From CAXQZM01 sp965229645 (GTDB lineage: Bacteria; Pseudomonadota; Alphaproteobacteria; UBA7985), in assembly GCA_965229645.1 (NCBI GenBank), contig OZ245893.1, positions 1,426,001-1,490,000 of the forward strand: DNA of 64,000 nt. The letters are read 5' to 3'. Under the pieces are notes generated by a model, which saw nothing but the letters and a program-made list of their open reading frames with translations, was not told where the DNA came from and did not search any database. Position 1 is the stretch's first letter. Each line of letters starts with the position of its first letter. Positions 1-8,216 of the stretch are shown in pieces. A program made the position numbers and the translations under genes.

Positions 1-1
1 G

Positions 2-190
2 GAGGCGAGCGGCGGATACTTTCCCTCGACGACCCACCGCGTGGTCAATCCTGCGGGCAAGGACCGCAGCAAGTCACGGTTTTCCATCCCGTTATTTTGC
101 CACCCGCGCCCCGAAGTCGTGCTCAGTGACCGACACACCGCCCAGTCTTACCTGGATGAGCGATTGCGGGAGTTGGGCCATAAGGCTTAG
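2..190 (+). CDS. 2-oxoglutarate/Fe(II) oxygenase, C-terminal fragment (partial)
   Basis: Only the last 62 residues are in the window; the gene begins upstream. The visible part reads STTHRVVNP, then RFSIPLFCHPRP, then a short helical tail. This matches the end of isopenicillin-N-synthase-type non-haem iron oxygenases: the His of THRV is the distal iron ligand and the Arg-x-Ser of RFS binds the 2-oxoglutarate carboxylate. Such enzymes hydroxylate or desaturate small cytoplasmic substrates; the substrate cannot be told from this fragment. It converges with the enolase-superfamily gene, leaving only 14 bases between the stop codons. Confidence 0.8.
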   Translation, partial: EASGGYFPSTTHRVVNPAGKDRSKSRFSIPLFCHPRPEVVLSDRHTAQSYLDERLRELGHKA

Positions 191-204
191 GATGGCAGCG
201 ATTT

Positions 205-1458
205 TCACTGGCTCCCGCCCATTTTGATGTTGGCGTTGGTGCCTGGCAAACTTATCCCCGTCCAGATGCGCTGGTCGAGCATTTCCAGATGCAGCTTGGT
301 GCCCGCGTAAGGGTTGTCGCGCGCTAGGTCTTCGTTCAGGTCGGCACCGAGGCCAGGCTTCGTTGGGGGCAGGATGCGGCCTTGCGTGATTTGGATGGGA
401 TCGGTCAGCAAATCGGCGTGGAACCCGCCCATGGTTTCGATCATCTCGGCCATGAGGAAGTTGGGAATCGAGAGGCCGAGATGGATGTTGGCCAGGGCCT
501 CTATGGGCCCTGCGTAGAGGTGCGGGGCCAGAACCGCCTGGTGCGCCTCGGCCAAAGCAGCAATCTTTTTGGCCGCCAATATCCCGCCTGCACGCCCCAG
601 GGCTGGCTGCAGGATCGAGGCGGCGCCCGCGCGCAGCACGGCGGCGAATTCGTACGGCGTCGTCAGCCGCTCCCCCGTGGCGATGGGAATGGGGGTCGCC
701 CGCGCAACCTCGGCCATGGCTTCGGGGTTTTCGGGCGGCGTCGGTTCCTCAAACCAACGCGGCGCAAAGGGTTCGAGCACTTGGGCGACTTGGCGAGCGC
801 CGCTGGGGGTGAATTGCCCGTGGGTGCCGAACAGCAAATCGGCGCGGTCGCCGACGGCGTCGCGGACGGTGCCGACGAAGGTTTCGATGAAGCGCAGATC
901 CTGGATTGAGGGTTGGCGCGGGTCGTAAGTGGTGTAGGGGCCTGCGGGGTCGAACTTGAGCGCGGTAAAGCCCAAGTCTGCGTAAAAGCACGCCCGCTCG
1001 GCAGCGACCTGGGCGTTGGCATAGGCGCGGGCCTGCCGATCGTCGTCGGCGGGGTAGAGGTAAGTATAGGCGCGCAAGTCGGGTTCTACACAGCCTCCCA
1101 ACAGTTGATACACAGGTTTTCCACAAGCTTTTCCCAGGATGTCCCACAAGGCGATTTCCAGCCCCGAAACAGCGCCCATGAGCGAGGGGTCAGGGCGTTG
1201 GGAGAAATTCGCCGAGTAGGCGCGCCGCCAAAACGCCTCTATGTCGTGGGCGCTATGGCCCTGCAAGTGCCGCTGAAACACGTCCTCAATCACCGCTCGG
1301 GTCGCGGCGGGGCCGTAGGGGATGCCGTAGGGCTCGCCGTAGCCAACCAGCCCATCGGCGGTGGTCACCTTAACGAAGGTAAAGTAGCGCCCGCCTTTGC
1401 CTGGCGGCGGCGTGGCGACGATAAAGACCTCGAGGGCGTCAACAACTAAACTTTTCAT
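205..1458 (-). CDS. Mandelate racemase / muconate lactonizing enzyme family protein (enolase superfamily)
   Basis: A 417-residue cytoplasmic enzyme of the enolase superfamily, which abstracts a proton alpha to a carboxylate, usually to dehydrate or epimerise a sugar acid. The N-terminal capping domain (about 1-125) is followed by the barrel. Visible barrel motifs are Lys168 in ALKFDP, WFEEP at 235-239, TGER at 261-264 and a candidate base His313 in APHLYAG. The position that usually carries the first metal-binding Asp reads GTHG (211-214), so metal binding may be unusual or the subgroup atypical. The ATG overlaps the mutY stop as ATGA, so the two are translationally coupled although functionally unrelated. 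Galactonate- or galactarate-type dehydratase is plausible; substrate unknown. Confidence 0.85.
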   Translation of the reverse strand: MKSLVVDALEVFIVATPPPGKGGRYFTFVKVTTADGLVGYGEPYGIPYGPAATRAVIEDVFQRHLQGHSAHDIEAFWRRAYSANFSQRPDPSLMGAVSGLEIALWDILGKACGKPVYQLLGGCVEPDLRAYTYLYPADDDRQARAYANAQVAAERACFYADLGFTALKFDPAGPYTTYDPRQPSIQDLRFIETFVGTVRDAVGDRADLLFGTHGQFTPSGARQVAQVLEPFAPRWFEEPTPPENPEAMAEVARATPIPIATGERLTTPYEFAAVLRAGAASILQPALGRAGGILAAKKIAALAEAHQAVLAPHLYAGPIEALANIHLGLSIPNFLMAEMIETMGGFHADLLTDPIQITQGRILPPTKPGLGADLNEDLARDNPYAGTKLHLEMLDQRIWTGISLPGTNANIKMGGSQ

Positions 1459-2498
1459 AGGCTTAGGTTAGCACCTTCATCGGTCTTCTCAACAATTTTG
1501 TTCAACGCTTTTTTGAACAAGGTCGGCAGCGCCAACCCTTCCAAGTCTGGCACAAAGCGCGCCTCGGGAAAATCTGCCGCCGCGCCCTCGGGGGCTGCGT
1601 AGAGATGCAAGCGCAGATGGAAGTGGGTGAAGGTGTGTTGGATCAAGATTTGGAGCGGCCTGGCGTCGGGACGCGGCGGCGGGCAGGTCGCGGTCCAATC
1701 GCTGGTCGGCAGTGCATCCATCCCGCCGAGCAAGCCCTTGGGCGGTCGCTTGGCGATCAGAACATGGCCCGCGCGGTTTGTAATGAGATAAGCGAGGCCA
1801 CGGCGGGTCGGCTTGGCGCGGCGGGGGGCTTTGCGGGGCAGGTCGGCGGCCAAGCCCTGTCGATGGGCCGCGCAGTGCGCCTGGATCGGGCAGGTCAGGC
1901 ACGCGGGTTGGGCAGGGCGGCAGAGGGTCGCGCCCAAGTCCATGAGCGCCTGAGCATAGTCCCCAGGGCGGGTTTGGGGGGTCAGCGCCGCGGCCCAGGC
2001 ATAGATAGCTGCCTTGTTGTCGCGAATCGGGCGTTGCGCAGCGTGCAGGCGCGTCATGATTCGGTCGATATTGCCATCGACGACAACGGCGGGCCGGCCG
2101 AAGGCGATGGCGGCGATGGCGGCGGCCGTATAGGGGCCAACGCCAGGGAGGGTGCGGAGCTCTGCCTCGCTTGCAGGGAACTGGCCGCCGAAATCCCGCG
2201 CCACCACTTGGGCGCAGGCGTGCAAGTTGCGCGCCCGGCTATAGTAGCCCAAGCCCGCCCAGGCGGCCAAAACGTCGGCTTGCGCCGCCGCCGCCAGGTC
2301 TTGCACCGTCGGCCACTTGGCCCGAAAGGCGCGAAAATAAGGGCCGACCGTGGCAACGGTGGTCTGCTGCAACATGACCTCGGACAGCCAAACGCTGTAG
2401 GGGTCGATCGCGTGCCCAGGTTTGGCGCGCCACGGCAGGGTACGGGCGTGGGCGTCGTACCACGCCAGGATATCCGATTGCAGACGAGCAGCCCTCAT
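1455..2498 (-). CDS. mutY: A/G-specific adenine DNA glycosylase MutY
   Basis: Removes adenine mispaired with 8-oxoguanine in base-excision repair. About 347 residues, normal for MutY. Visible features: catalytic Glu in SEVMLQQT, helix-hairpin-helix LPGVGPYTAAAI, catalytic Asp in VVDGNIDRI, the 4Fe-4S ligands spaced C-x6-C-x2-C-x5-C near 205-221, and a C-terminal NUDIX-like 8-oxoG recognition domain (RRGLAYLITNRAGHVLIAKR). The ATG at 2498 was chosen because the family homology begins there (RLQSDILAWYDAHARTLPWR). The frame stays open for 56 more codons upstream, but that part reads through a dispersed-repeat fragment and looks non-coding. In many alphaproteobacteria mutY lies beside the DUF721-dsbA-smc genes; here the TIR-NACHT-WD40 gene intervenes. 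Confidence 0.95.
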   Translation of the reverse strand: MRAARLQSDILAWYDAHARTLPWRAKPGHAIDPYSVWLSEVMLQQTTVATVGPYFRAFRAKWPTVQDLAAAAQADVLAAWAGLGYYSRARNLHACAQVVARDFGGQFPASEAELRTLPGVGPYTAAAIAAIAFGRPAVVVDGNIDRIMTRLHAAQRPIRDNKAAIYAWAAALTPQTRPGDYAQALMDLGATLCRPAQPACLTCPIQAHCAAHRQGLAADLPRKAPRRAKPTRRGLAYLITNRAGHVLIAKRPPKGLLGGMDALPTSDWTATCPPPRPDARPLQILIQHTFTHFHLRLHLYAAPEGAAADFPEARFVPDLEGLALPTLFKKALNKIVEKTDEGANLSL

Positions 2499-2631
2499 AT
2501 TGTCCCATCTATGGCCTATGGTGGTGTCCAAGTCGATTGGAACAATCGACCGCTGCGCGACAATCAGGATGAGAATGCGGCGGTGGTGTCTTGTAAGGCG
2601 GGCGTAGCCAGGCTGGAGAGATACCACCCCC

Positions 2632-2668
2632 AAAAGCCGAAACGCAGCGTTTCTGCCGTGAATCATAA
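2632..2668 (+). repeat. Fragment of the dispersed palindromic element (module D)
   Basis: Carries the short palindrome GAAACGCAGCGTTTC and the flank CTGCCGTGA, shared with the copies at 7.5, 10.1, 14.2, 27.7 and 39.7 kb. Only this part of the element is present. It lies between mutY and the 3' end of the NLR-like gene, so it sits downstream of one gene and upstream of the next. Confidence 0.6.
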
Positions 2669-2696
2669 AACCAACAGGCAGTTTGAGGCCGACGCG

Positions 2697-5600
2697 CTAA
2701 TTCACATAGCGCCAAATATTGGGGGCGTGTTTGATGATCTTGCCCGCCAGGTCAAGCGACGCCCAACTGCCAGCCAAATGTGCGTATCGCGCAGATTCCT
2801 TACCCGTATCCACATTCCATAGGCGCGCTGTCCCGTCATCAGAGGCCGTTACGACCTGAGCCCCATCTGGGCTAAAGCTCGCGCTCACCACCCAACGTCC
2901 ATGACCTTTAAAGGCTTTGATTTCCTCGCCTTTGGTCACATCCCATAGGCGCGCTGTCCCGTCATGAGAGGCCGTTACGACCTGAGCCCCATCTGGGCTA
3001 AAGCTCGCGCTCACCACCCCACTTTCATGACCTATAAAGGCTTTGATTTCCTCGCCTGTTGTCACATCCCATAGGCGCGCTGTCCCGTCATGAGAGGCCG
3101 TTACGACCTGAACCCCATCTGGGCTAAAGCTCGCGCTCACCACCCCACTTTCATGACCTTTAAAGGCTTTGATTTCCTCGCCTGTTGTCACATCCCATAG
3201 GCGCGCTGTCCCGTCATCAGAGGCCGTTACGACCTGAGCCCCATCTGGGCTAAAGCTCGCGCTCACCACCCTACTTCCATGACCTTTAAAGGCTTTGATT
3301 TCCTCGCCTGTGGTCACATCCCATAGGCGCGCTGTCCCGTCATCAGAGGCCGTCACGACCTGAGCCCCATCTGGGCTAAAGCTCGCGCTCACCACCCAAC
3401 GTCCATGACCTTTAAAGGCTTTGATTTCCTCGCCTGTGGTCACATCCCATAGGCGCGCTGTCCCGTCATAAGAGGCCGTTACGACCTGAGCCCCATCTGG
3501 GCTAAAGCTCGCGCTCCGTACCCAATCCCCATGACCTTTAAAGGCTTTGATTTCCTCGCCTGTGGTCACATCCCATAGGCGCGCTGTCCCGTCATAAGAG
3601 GCCGTTACGACCTGAGCCCCATCTGGGCTAAAGCTCGCGCTCACCACCCAACGTCCATGACCTTTAAAGGCTTTGATTTCCTCGCCTGTGGTCACATCCC
3701 ATAGGCGCGCTGTCCCGTCATCAGAGGCCGTTACGACCTGAGCCCCATCTGGGCTGAAGCTCGCGCTCCGTACCCAATCCCCATGACCTTTAAAGGCTTT
3801 GATTTCCTCGCCTGTGGTCACATCCCATAGGCGCGCTGTCCCGTCATAAGAGGCCGTTACGACCTGAGCCCCATCTGGGCTAAAGCTCGCGCTCACCACC
3901 CTACTTCCATGACCTTTAAAGGCTTTGATTTCCTCGCCTGTGGTCACATCCCATAGGCGCGCTGTCCCGTCATAAGAGGCCGTTACGACCTGAGCCCCAT
4001 CTGGGCTAAAGCTCGCGCTCACCACCCCACTTTCATGACCTTTAAAGGCTTTGATTTCCTCGCCTGTGGTCACATCCCATAGGCGCGCTGTCCCGTCATG
4101 AGAGGCCGTTACGACCTGAGCCCCATCTGGGCAAAAGCTCGCGCTCACCACCCTACTTCCATGACCTTTAAAGGCTTTGATTTCCTCGCCTGTGGTCACA
4201 TCCCATAGGCGCGCTGTCGCGTCATGAGAGGCCGTTACGACCTGAGCCCCATCTGGGCTAAAGCTCGCGCTCCGTACCCAATCCTCATGACCTTTAAAGG
4301 CTTTGATTTCCTCGCCTGTGGTCACATCCCATAGGCGCGCTGTCCCGTCATCAGAGGCCGTTACGACCTGAGCCCCATCTGGGCTAAAGCTCGCGCTCTG
4401 TACCCAATCCCCATGACCTTTAAAGGCTTTGATTTCCTCGCCTGTGGTCACATCCCATAGGCGCGCTGTCCCGTCATTGGAGGCCGTTACGACCTGAGCC
4501 CCATTTGGGCTAAAGTTTGCACTCCCGAAATATCTGCTCAACAGTAGATCGCGACCGATCATTAGGCGCGCACTGTCCCAATTCGAATCCCAGGTTTTGA
4601 TTTCCGTTCGCCATAAATTTGGCAGCTCAGTATCCATCCCGCGCGCATAATTTAAACCGCGTGGCATTCCCGATGCGTTGATCAACTGGCATCCCCGAAA
4701 TTGCGCGTCAGCAAGATTTGCCCCCTCAAAATCACAATCATCAAAGATCACATCCTGAGCCGTTAAATAATTCAACTGCGCACCAGAAAAACTCACCCCT
4801 TTCAAGTGATTTGATCTTGAAATCTCTAAATGGCGAAGATCGAGGCCCGCGCAATTTGCCTGGTGCGGAAATTGCCAACCGTCTTGCATTTTCAGAAAAT
4901 CGAATGCAAAGGTACGCAGCGGAACAGAGGAAGACTCTGATCGAAGTCGCGCCGTCCAGGTTGATCGAACTTGCTCAACACGATTGTCGCGTTCGGCAAT
5001 TGACCAAAGGAAATCTCGAGTCTCCTGGCTTGGGCGGCGTTTGCAAAGACGCTCAGCCTCCTCTTCGCTTTCAATCGAATCAAAACTTCGAGCCAAAAAA
5101 TACTCATAGAACGACGTATGCGCAAAGCGAAAGCAATCATTTTGATCCCGAATCAGCAAGCTGGCGTTTTCTAGCTCGACATGCAGTAAGTCACGAATGC
5201 TGTGGTGACTGGATCTGGCAAGGAACAGCAGGCCATTATGGGTTTGGGCGAAGCGGTCAAACCAACGCTCCAAGTCGTCTGCTCTTAGCGACCCCAAGGC
5301 GTTGCAATGCAAATGCTGCGCCAAGGCAATCAGCAGATCCTCCCGATCTTGCGGCTTAAGCATCGGTCGCTTTTCGGCATCACGCTGCAAATTTAGTGCG
5401 AACAAGTCTTCATAAATCGCCGCCATGTTCACGGCCTGTCCGGCCTCAAAACGCTGGATAAGCTGCCCTGCAACCTCCGAAATAAAACGCGCCATAATAG
5501 GACGCGCCGCTAGCCCAGGCAGATCATGCACGGTACCAATCATGGCATGGGTCTTGGCCGCTTGTCCAGCGCCCATGTATTTTTCGAACAGGTCCTTGAT

Positions 5601-7370
5601 TTGATCAGGACTTAGCGGGGCCATGTGATAGATGCGCGTTCCAGGAACGGCATCCTCGGTCTCTCCCGTTTGGATACGTGGCGCGCCTCGTTGCGAACCG
5701 CGCATCATATTGTTTTGCTCTTGGAACGATCGGAAAAAATGGGTCCGGCAAGTCAGGACCATCCGCATGGGACAGGCTTCCCAATCCGCTTTCCCTCGTT
5801 TCCGATCCGATACGTGCGCGGCGGCTGGAACGATCTCCGTAAACTGCCGGAACAGATGCGCCGCCGCCTCGCGCCCCAACCGGTTTCCAACTTCATCCAA
5901 GCCATCGAAGATGACAAGGCAATTTTCGGTGCGCATGAACTCAATCACATCCGCAGATGTCATCCCGCGCTGGGTATTTGGGTGGAGGCTCGCGTGGGCG
6001 AGATCAGCTATATCAAGCTCATGGATTTTATCGGCGGCGGCGGCAGGAATGAGACGGCGGAAATCCAAGTAAATTGGAACAGGTCGATTTTCTGCTCCCT
6101 TGTCAACTCGATTTAGCTCTTCATGAAGCAATTGAACGGTTGTCGTTTTGCCCATGCCAAAGCCGCCGAGCAGGACAACCAAGCGCTCCGTAGCTTCAGG
6201 ATTACAGGCCCAGTCCTTTAGGGTGTGAATGGCTGGGACGCTGTTCTGATCATCAATCTTATCCGCTCCGATTTGACGTAGCATTTTGGCCTCAACAGCC
6301 TTTTCTATGGGAATGTCGGGTTCAAAGGCTTCCATATCAAAGCACACATTCCTGGAGGTATTTTTAGTGCGTGGATTGGCACCTGCATCAACCGACTTAT
6401 CTCTGCGGGGGATTTTCTCCAAATACTGACAAACCTGATCCCGGACGTGGGCAACGAAATCATCCCGCGCCGCTACGCCGCAATCTTCCCACAGGGACAG
6501 CAAGTTTGGATATTCGGTCCATTTATGTTGATAGGAGGGAAGGTTGGGGAGCTTTTTGTAGCTCTCACTCAGATCATCTCTTTTGCCCGTTAACTGAATG
6601 AGCAAAAATGGGTTTTCCTCATCCAATTTTGGAAGGCCAGTAAAATGCTTGGCTTCGGACTTGCAGGCCAGGCTTCTTTCCCACTCGCTATTGATCATGA
6701 ACAGGGCAAAGTGTGATTCGGCACAAAGGTTCCGAATCTGCTGCTCAAAACCAGCCCTGGCATGGAATAGCCCGTTCCGGTCATAAATAAGCTCCACAGA
6801 GAATTTATCACGCCATTTGTCGGGCAGTGCCTTGAGTTTGCCCGAAAGTTGAGTAACAAATTCGTCAAGAATTTCATCGTGTTCCTTTACCACGCCCCAG
6901 CAGTGGCTCACGAAAACCTTTCGTGTCGGCTTCGGCTCAACAAGGCGGGGGCTTACGGTGTCAATCCCGCCCATGTGTTCTGCAAAATCTTCACCCCCTC
7001 CCGCAGAGAGGGTTTCGGCGACAAAGGCATTTTTGGCTTTTGCGACAGCGGCCTCAGAAATCGTGACCTTAAAACTGTATTTTTGGGACTTGATGTCGAT
7101 TGACGGCTTGTCCGCTCCCTTGACGCCTTCCTTGGCTTTCATCGCCTTGCGAAACTGGCTCAAATACTGGCGAATTGTATCATCAGATGGGCGGCCGTTT
7201 GGTTCTGCCTCAAGTTGTTGGAAAACTTGTGGTTTTGGGATCTCCGCGACGCTTAGCGTGTTGCCTAAGTCCTGCGGCGTATGGGAAAAAATGTGGCCGA
7301 TCAACCGAACAGCAGCTGGCGGCAGATTGTCTTCCAGATTGGAGAGGGTGGAATTGAGAAAGTCGATCAT
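2697..7370 (-). CDS. TIR-NACHT-WD40 STAND protein (NLR-like, probable defence receptor)
   Basis: A 1557-residue multidomain protein. Residues 1-135 are unassigned and may include a winged helix (IDIKSQKYSFKV). A TIR-like domain at about 148-335 has KVFVSHCWG and a candidate catalytic Glu near 237 in ACKSEA. The NACHT ATPase follows: Walker A GGFGMGKTT near 402 and Walker B LVIFDGLDEV near 484-493, then helical STAND regions. A short pentapeptide-like stretch lies near 890-940 (FEGANLADAQF). Fourteen 42-residue WD40 repeats fill about 943-1530. By family knowledge, TIR domains cleave NAD or make nucleotide signals, NACHT oligomerises on sensing, and WD40 forms the sensor. Antiphage function is inferred from architecture and from insertion inside a conserved gene order. 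Start supported by AAGGGGA upstream. Confidence 0.88.
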   Translation of the reverse strand: MIDFLNSTLSNLEDNLPPAAVRLIGHIFSHTPQDLGNTLSVAEIPKPQVFQQLEAEPNGRPSDDTIRQYLSQFRKAMKAKEGVKGADKPSIDIKSQKYSFKVTISEAAVAKAKNAFVAETLSAGGGEDFAEHMGGIDTVSPRLVEPKPTRKVFVSHCWGVVKEHDEILDEFVTQLSGKLKALPDKWRDKFSVELIYDRNGLFHARAGFEQQIRNLCAESHFALFMINSEWERSLACKSEAKHFTGLPKLDEENPFLLIQLTGKRDDLSESYKKLPNLPSYQHKWTEYPNLLSLWEDCGVAARDDFVAHVRDQVCQYLEKIPRRDKSVDAGANPRTKNTSRNVCFDMEAFEPDIPIEKAVEAKMLRQIGADKIDDQNSVPAIHTLKDWACNPEATERLVVLLGGFGMGKTTTVQLLHEELNRVDKGAENRPVPIYLDFRRLIPAAAADKIHELDIADLAHASLHPNTQRGMTSADVIEFMRTENCLVIFDGLDEVGNRLGREAAAHLFRQFTEIVPAAAHVSDRKRGKADWEACPMRMVLTCRTHFFRSFQEQNNMMRGSQRGAPRIQTGETEDAVPGTRIYHMAPLSPDQIKDLFEKYMGAGQAAKTHAMIGTVHDLPGLAARPIMARFISEVAGQLIQRFEAGQAVNMAAIYEDLFALNLQRDAEKRPMLKPQDREDLLIALAQHLHCNALGSLRADDLERWFDRFAQTHNGLLFLARSSHHSIRDLLHVELENASLLIRDQNDCFRFAHTSFYEYFLARSFDSIESEEEAERLCKRRPSQETRDFLWSIAERDNRVEQVRSTWTARLRSESSSVPLRTFAFDFLKMQDGWQFPHQANCAGLDLRHLEISRSNHLKGVSFSGAQLNYLTAQDVIFDDCDFEGANLADAQFRGCQLINASGMPRGLNYARGMDTELPNLWRTEIKTWDSNWDSARLMIGRDLLLSRYFGSANFSPNGAQVVTASNDGTARLWDVTTGEEIKAFKGHGDWVQSASFSPDGAQVVTASDDGTARLWDVTTGEEIKAFKGHEDWVRSASFSPDGAQVVTASHDATARLWDVTTGEEIKAFKGHGSRVVSASFCPDGAQVVTASHDGTARLWDVTTGEEIKAFKGHESGVVSASFSPDGAQVVTASYDGTARLWDVTTGEEIKAFKGHGSRVVSASFSPDGAQVVTASYDGTARLWDVTTGEEIKAFKGHGDWVRSASFSPDGAQVVTASDDGTARLWDVTTGEEIKAFKGHGRWVVSASFSPDGAQVVTASYDGTARLWDVTTGEEIKAFKGHGDWVRSASFSPDGAQVVTASYDGTARLWDVTTGEEIKAFKGHGRWVVSASFSPDGAQVVTASDDGTARLWDVTTGEEIKAFKGHGSRVVSASFSPDGAQVVTASDDGTARLWDVTTGEEIKAFKGHESGVVSASFSPDGVQVVTASHDGTARLWDVTTGEEIKAFIGHESGVVSASFSPDGAQVVTASHDGTARLWDVTKGEEIKAFKGHGRWVVSASFSPDGAQVVTASDDGTARLWNVDTGKESARYAHLAGSWASLDLAGKIIKHAPNIWRYVN
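2781..4544 (-). repeat. Fourteen near-identical 126-bp repeats encoding WD40 units
   Basis: Exactly 14 x 126 bp with no indels between units. Each 42-residue unit follows GHxxxVxSASFSPDGAQVVT, then ASxDGTARLWD and VTTGEEIKAFK. Most differences fall at four places: residue 3 (G/E), 4-5 (DW, SR, SG or RW), 7 (V/R/Q) and 24 (D/H/Y/N). Such nucleotide identity implies recent amplification or ongoing gene conversion. The first unit (4419-4544) and the last are the most diverged, as expected when array edges escape homogenisation. Confidence 0.95.
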
Positions 7371-7404
7371 AGATCCCCTTCTAAGGCCGATTTACAGAAA
7401 AGTC

Positions 7405-7436
7405 AATATGTGAATATTCATAAATATTCACATATT
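7405..7436. promoter_or_regulatory. Perfect 14-bp inverted repeat upstream of the TIR-NACHT-WD40 gene
   Basis: AATATGTGAATATT at 7405-7418 and its exact reverse complement at 7423-7436 are separated by four bases (CATA). The site is very AT-rich in a GC-rich context and lies 34 bp upstream of the minus-strand start at 7370. It could be an operator overlapping the promoter, or a hairpin in the leader. No regulator gene is adjacent, although the protein's own N-terminus may contain a winged helix. Confidence 0.6.
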
Positions 7437-7538
7437 CAAATTTGCTTCCCCCCCCCTCTCTCTCTGGAATTCCTGCCAGAGTTCCAGAAGATTGACCCCA
7501 CCAGTCCCGCATAGGGAGAGCGACTTGCCGCCCCAAAC

Positions 7539-7606
7539 CCGAAACGCCGAGCGTTTCTGCCCTAAGACACAAAACGCCCAAAAAAGTGTCAACTTTTTTG
7601 GCCGCT
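7539..7606 (+). repeat. Dispersed element fragment, module D with strong hairpin
   Basis: Contains GAAACGCCGAGCGTTTC and the hairpin CCAAAAAAGT-GTCA-ACTTTTTTGG, both found in the larger copies. The hairpin resembles a two-way intrinsic terminator. It lies just upstream of the DUF721 gene, insulating it from the divergent NLR-like gene. Confidence 0.8.
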
Positions 7607-7628
7607 GCTGTAAAGTGCGGAACAGACT

Positions 7629-8150
7629 ATGGACTCGCCTAAGAAAAATCTCCGAGCCCTTGAGGCGCTGGACCCTGAGCAGGTCAAATCGTTCCTGCCG
7701 CGCGATGGTGGGCAACGCGCCTACAAGGCCCAGGGCCTTGCGCATCTGATGCCGCGTCTGACGCGCAAGGTTGCGGGCAAGCGCCCGACGTTAGTTTCCG
7801 ACCTCAAAACCAACTGGCCCCATATTGTCGGGCACGAGTTGGCGCAGTTCACCCGCCCCGCGCGCCTGGCAGCGGGCACCTTGCAAATCGACATGGCCCT
7901 AGGCGCGGGGCCGATCATCGCCTTGCGGCAGGCGGACTTGCTCGCGAAAGTGCAGCTGCATCTGGGAACCGTTAGCGTCGTGCGCCTCAGCCTCAAGCAA
8001 GCTGATTTTCCCCTGATCGCCGTTCAAAAACCCGTTAGCGAAACGTCTGAGGCTTTGACGCCCGCAGCCAAAGCCGATAAGGCCGCGCCGACCCTGCAAG
8101 ACGCGCTCGCCAACCTCAAGCTTCAGCTTGAGCGCGCGCGCACGTCTTGA
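7629..8150 (+). CDS. DUF721 / DciA-like protein
   Basis: A 173-residue protein of the DUF721 family. The core runs about 40-125: LMPRLTRKVAGKRPTLVSDL, then NWPHIVGHELAQFTRPARL, then a beta-rich part ending VVRLSLKQ. The family includes DciA, which helps load the replicative helicase DnaB in bacteria lacking DnaC, so a cytoplasmic replication role is plausible but unproven here. The C-terminal 45 residues are Ala/Lys-rich and likely flexible. Position before a DsbA-like gene and smc is the common alphaproteobacterial arrangement. The ATG at 7629 has no strong Shine-Dalgarno sequence. Confidence 0.8.
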   Translation: MDSPKKNLRALEALDPEQVKSFLPRDGGQRAYKAQGLAHLMPRLTRKVAGKRPTLVSDLKTNWPHIVGHELAQFTRPARLAAGTLQIDMALGAGPIIALRQADLLAKVQLHLGTVSVVRLSLKQADFPLIAVQKPVSETSEALTPAAKADKAAPTLQDALANLKLQLERARTS

Positions 8151-8216
8151 CGGGCTTTGCACGGACGAACAGAACACCCTCAAGCAAAACACCCCCGAAA
8201 ACGGAGAGCCCCCGCT

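Noticed and set aside
2781..4544. CRISPR-like periodic repeats
   Set aside because: The period is 126 bp with no unique spacers, and the frame encodes WD40 units throughout.
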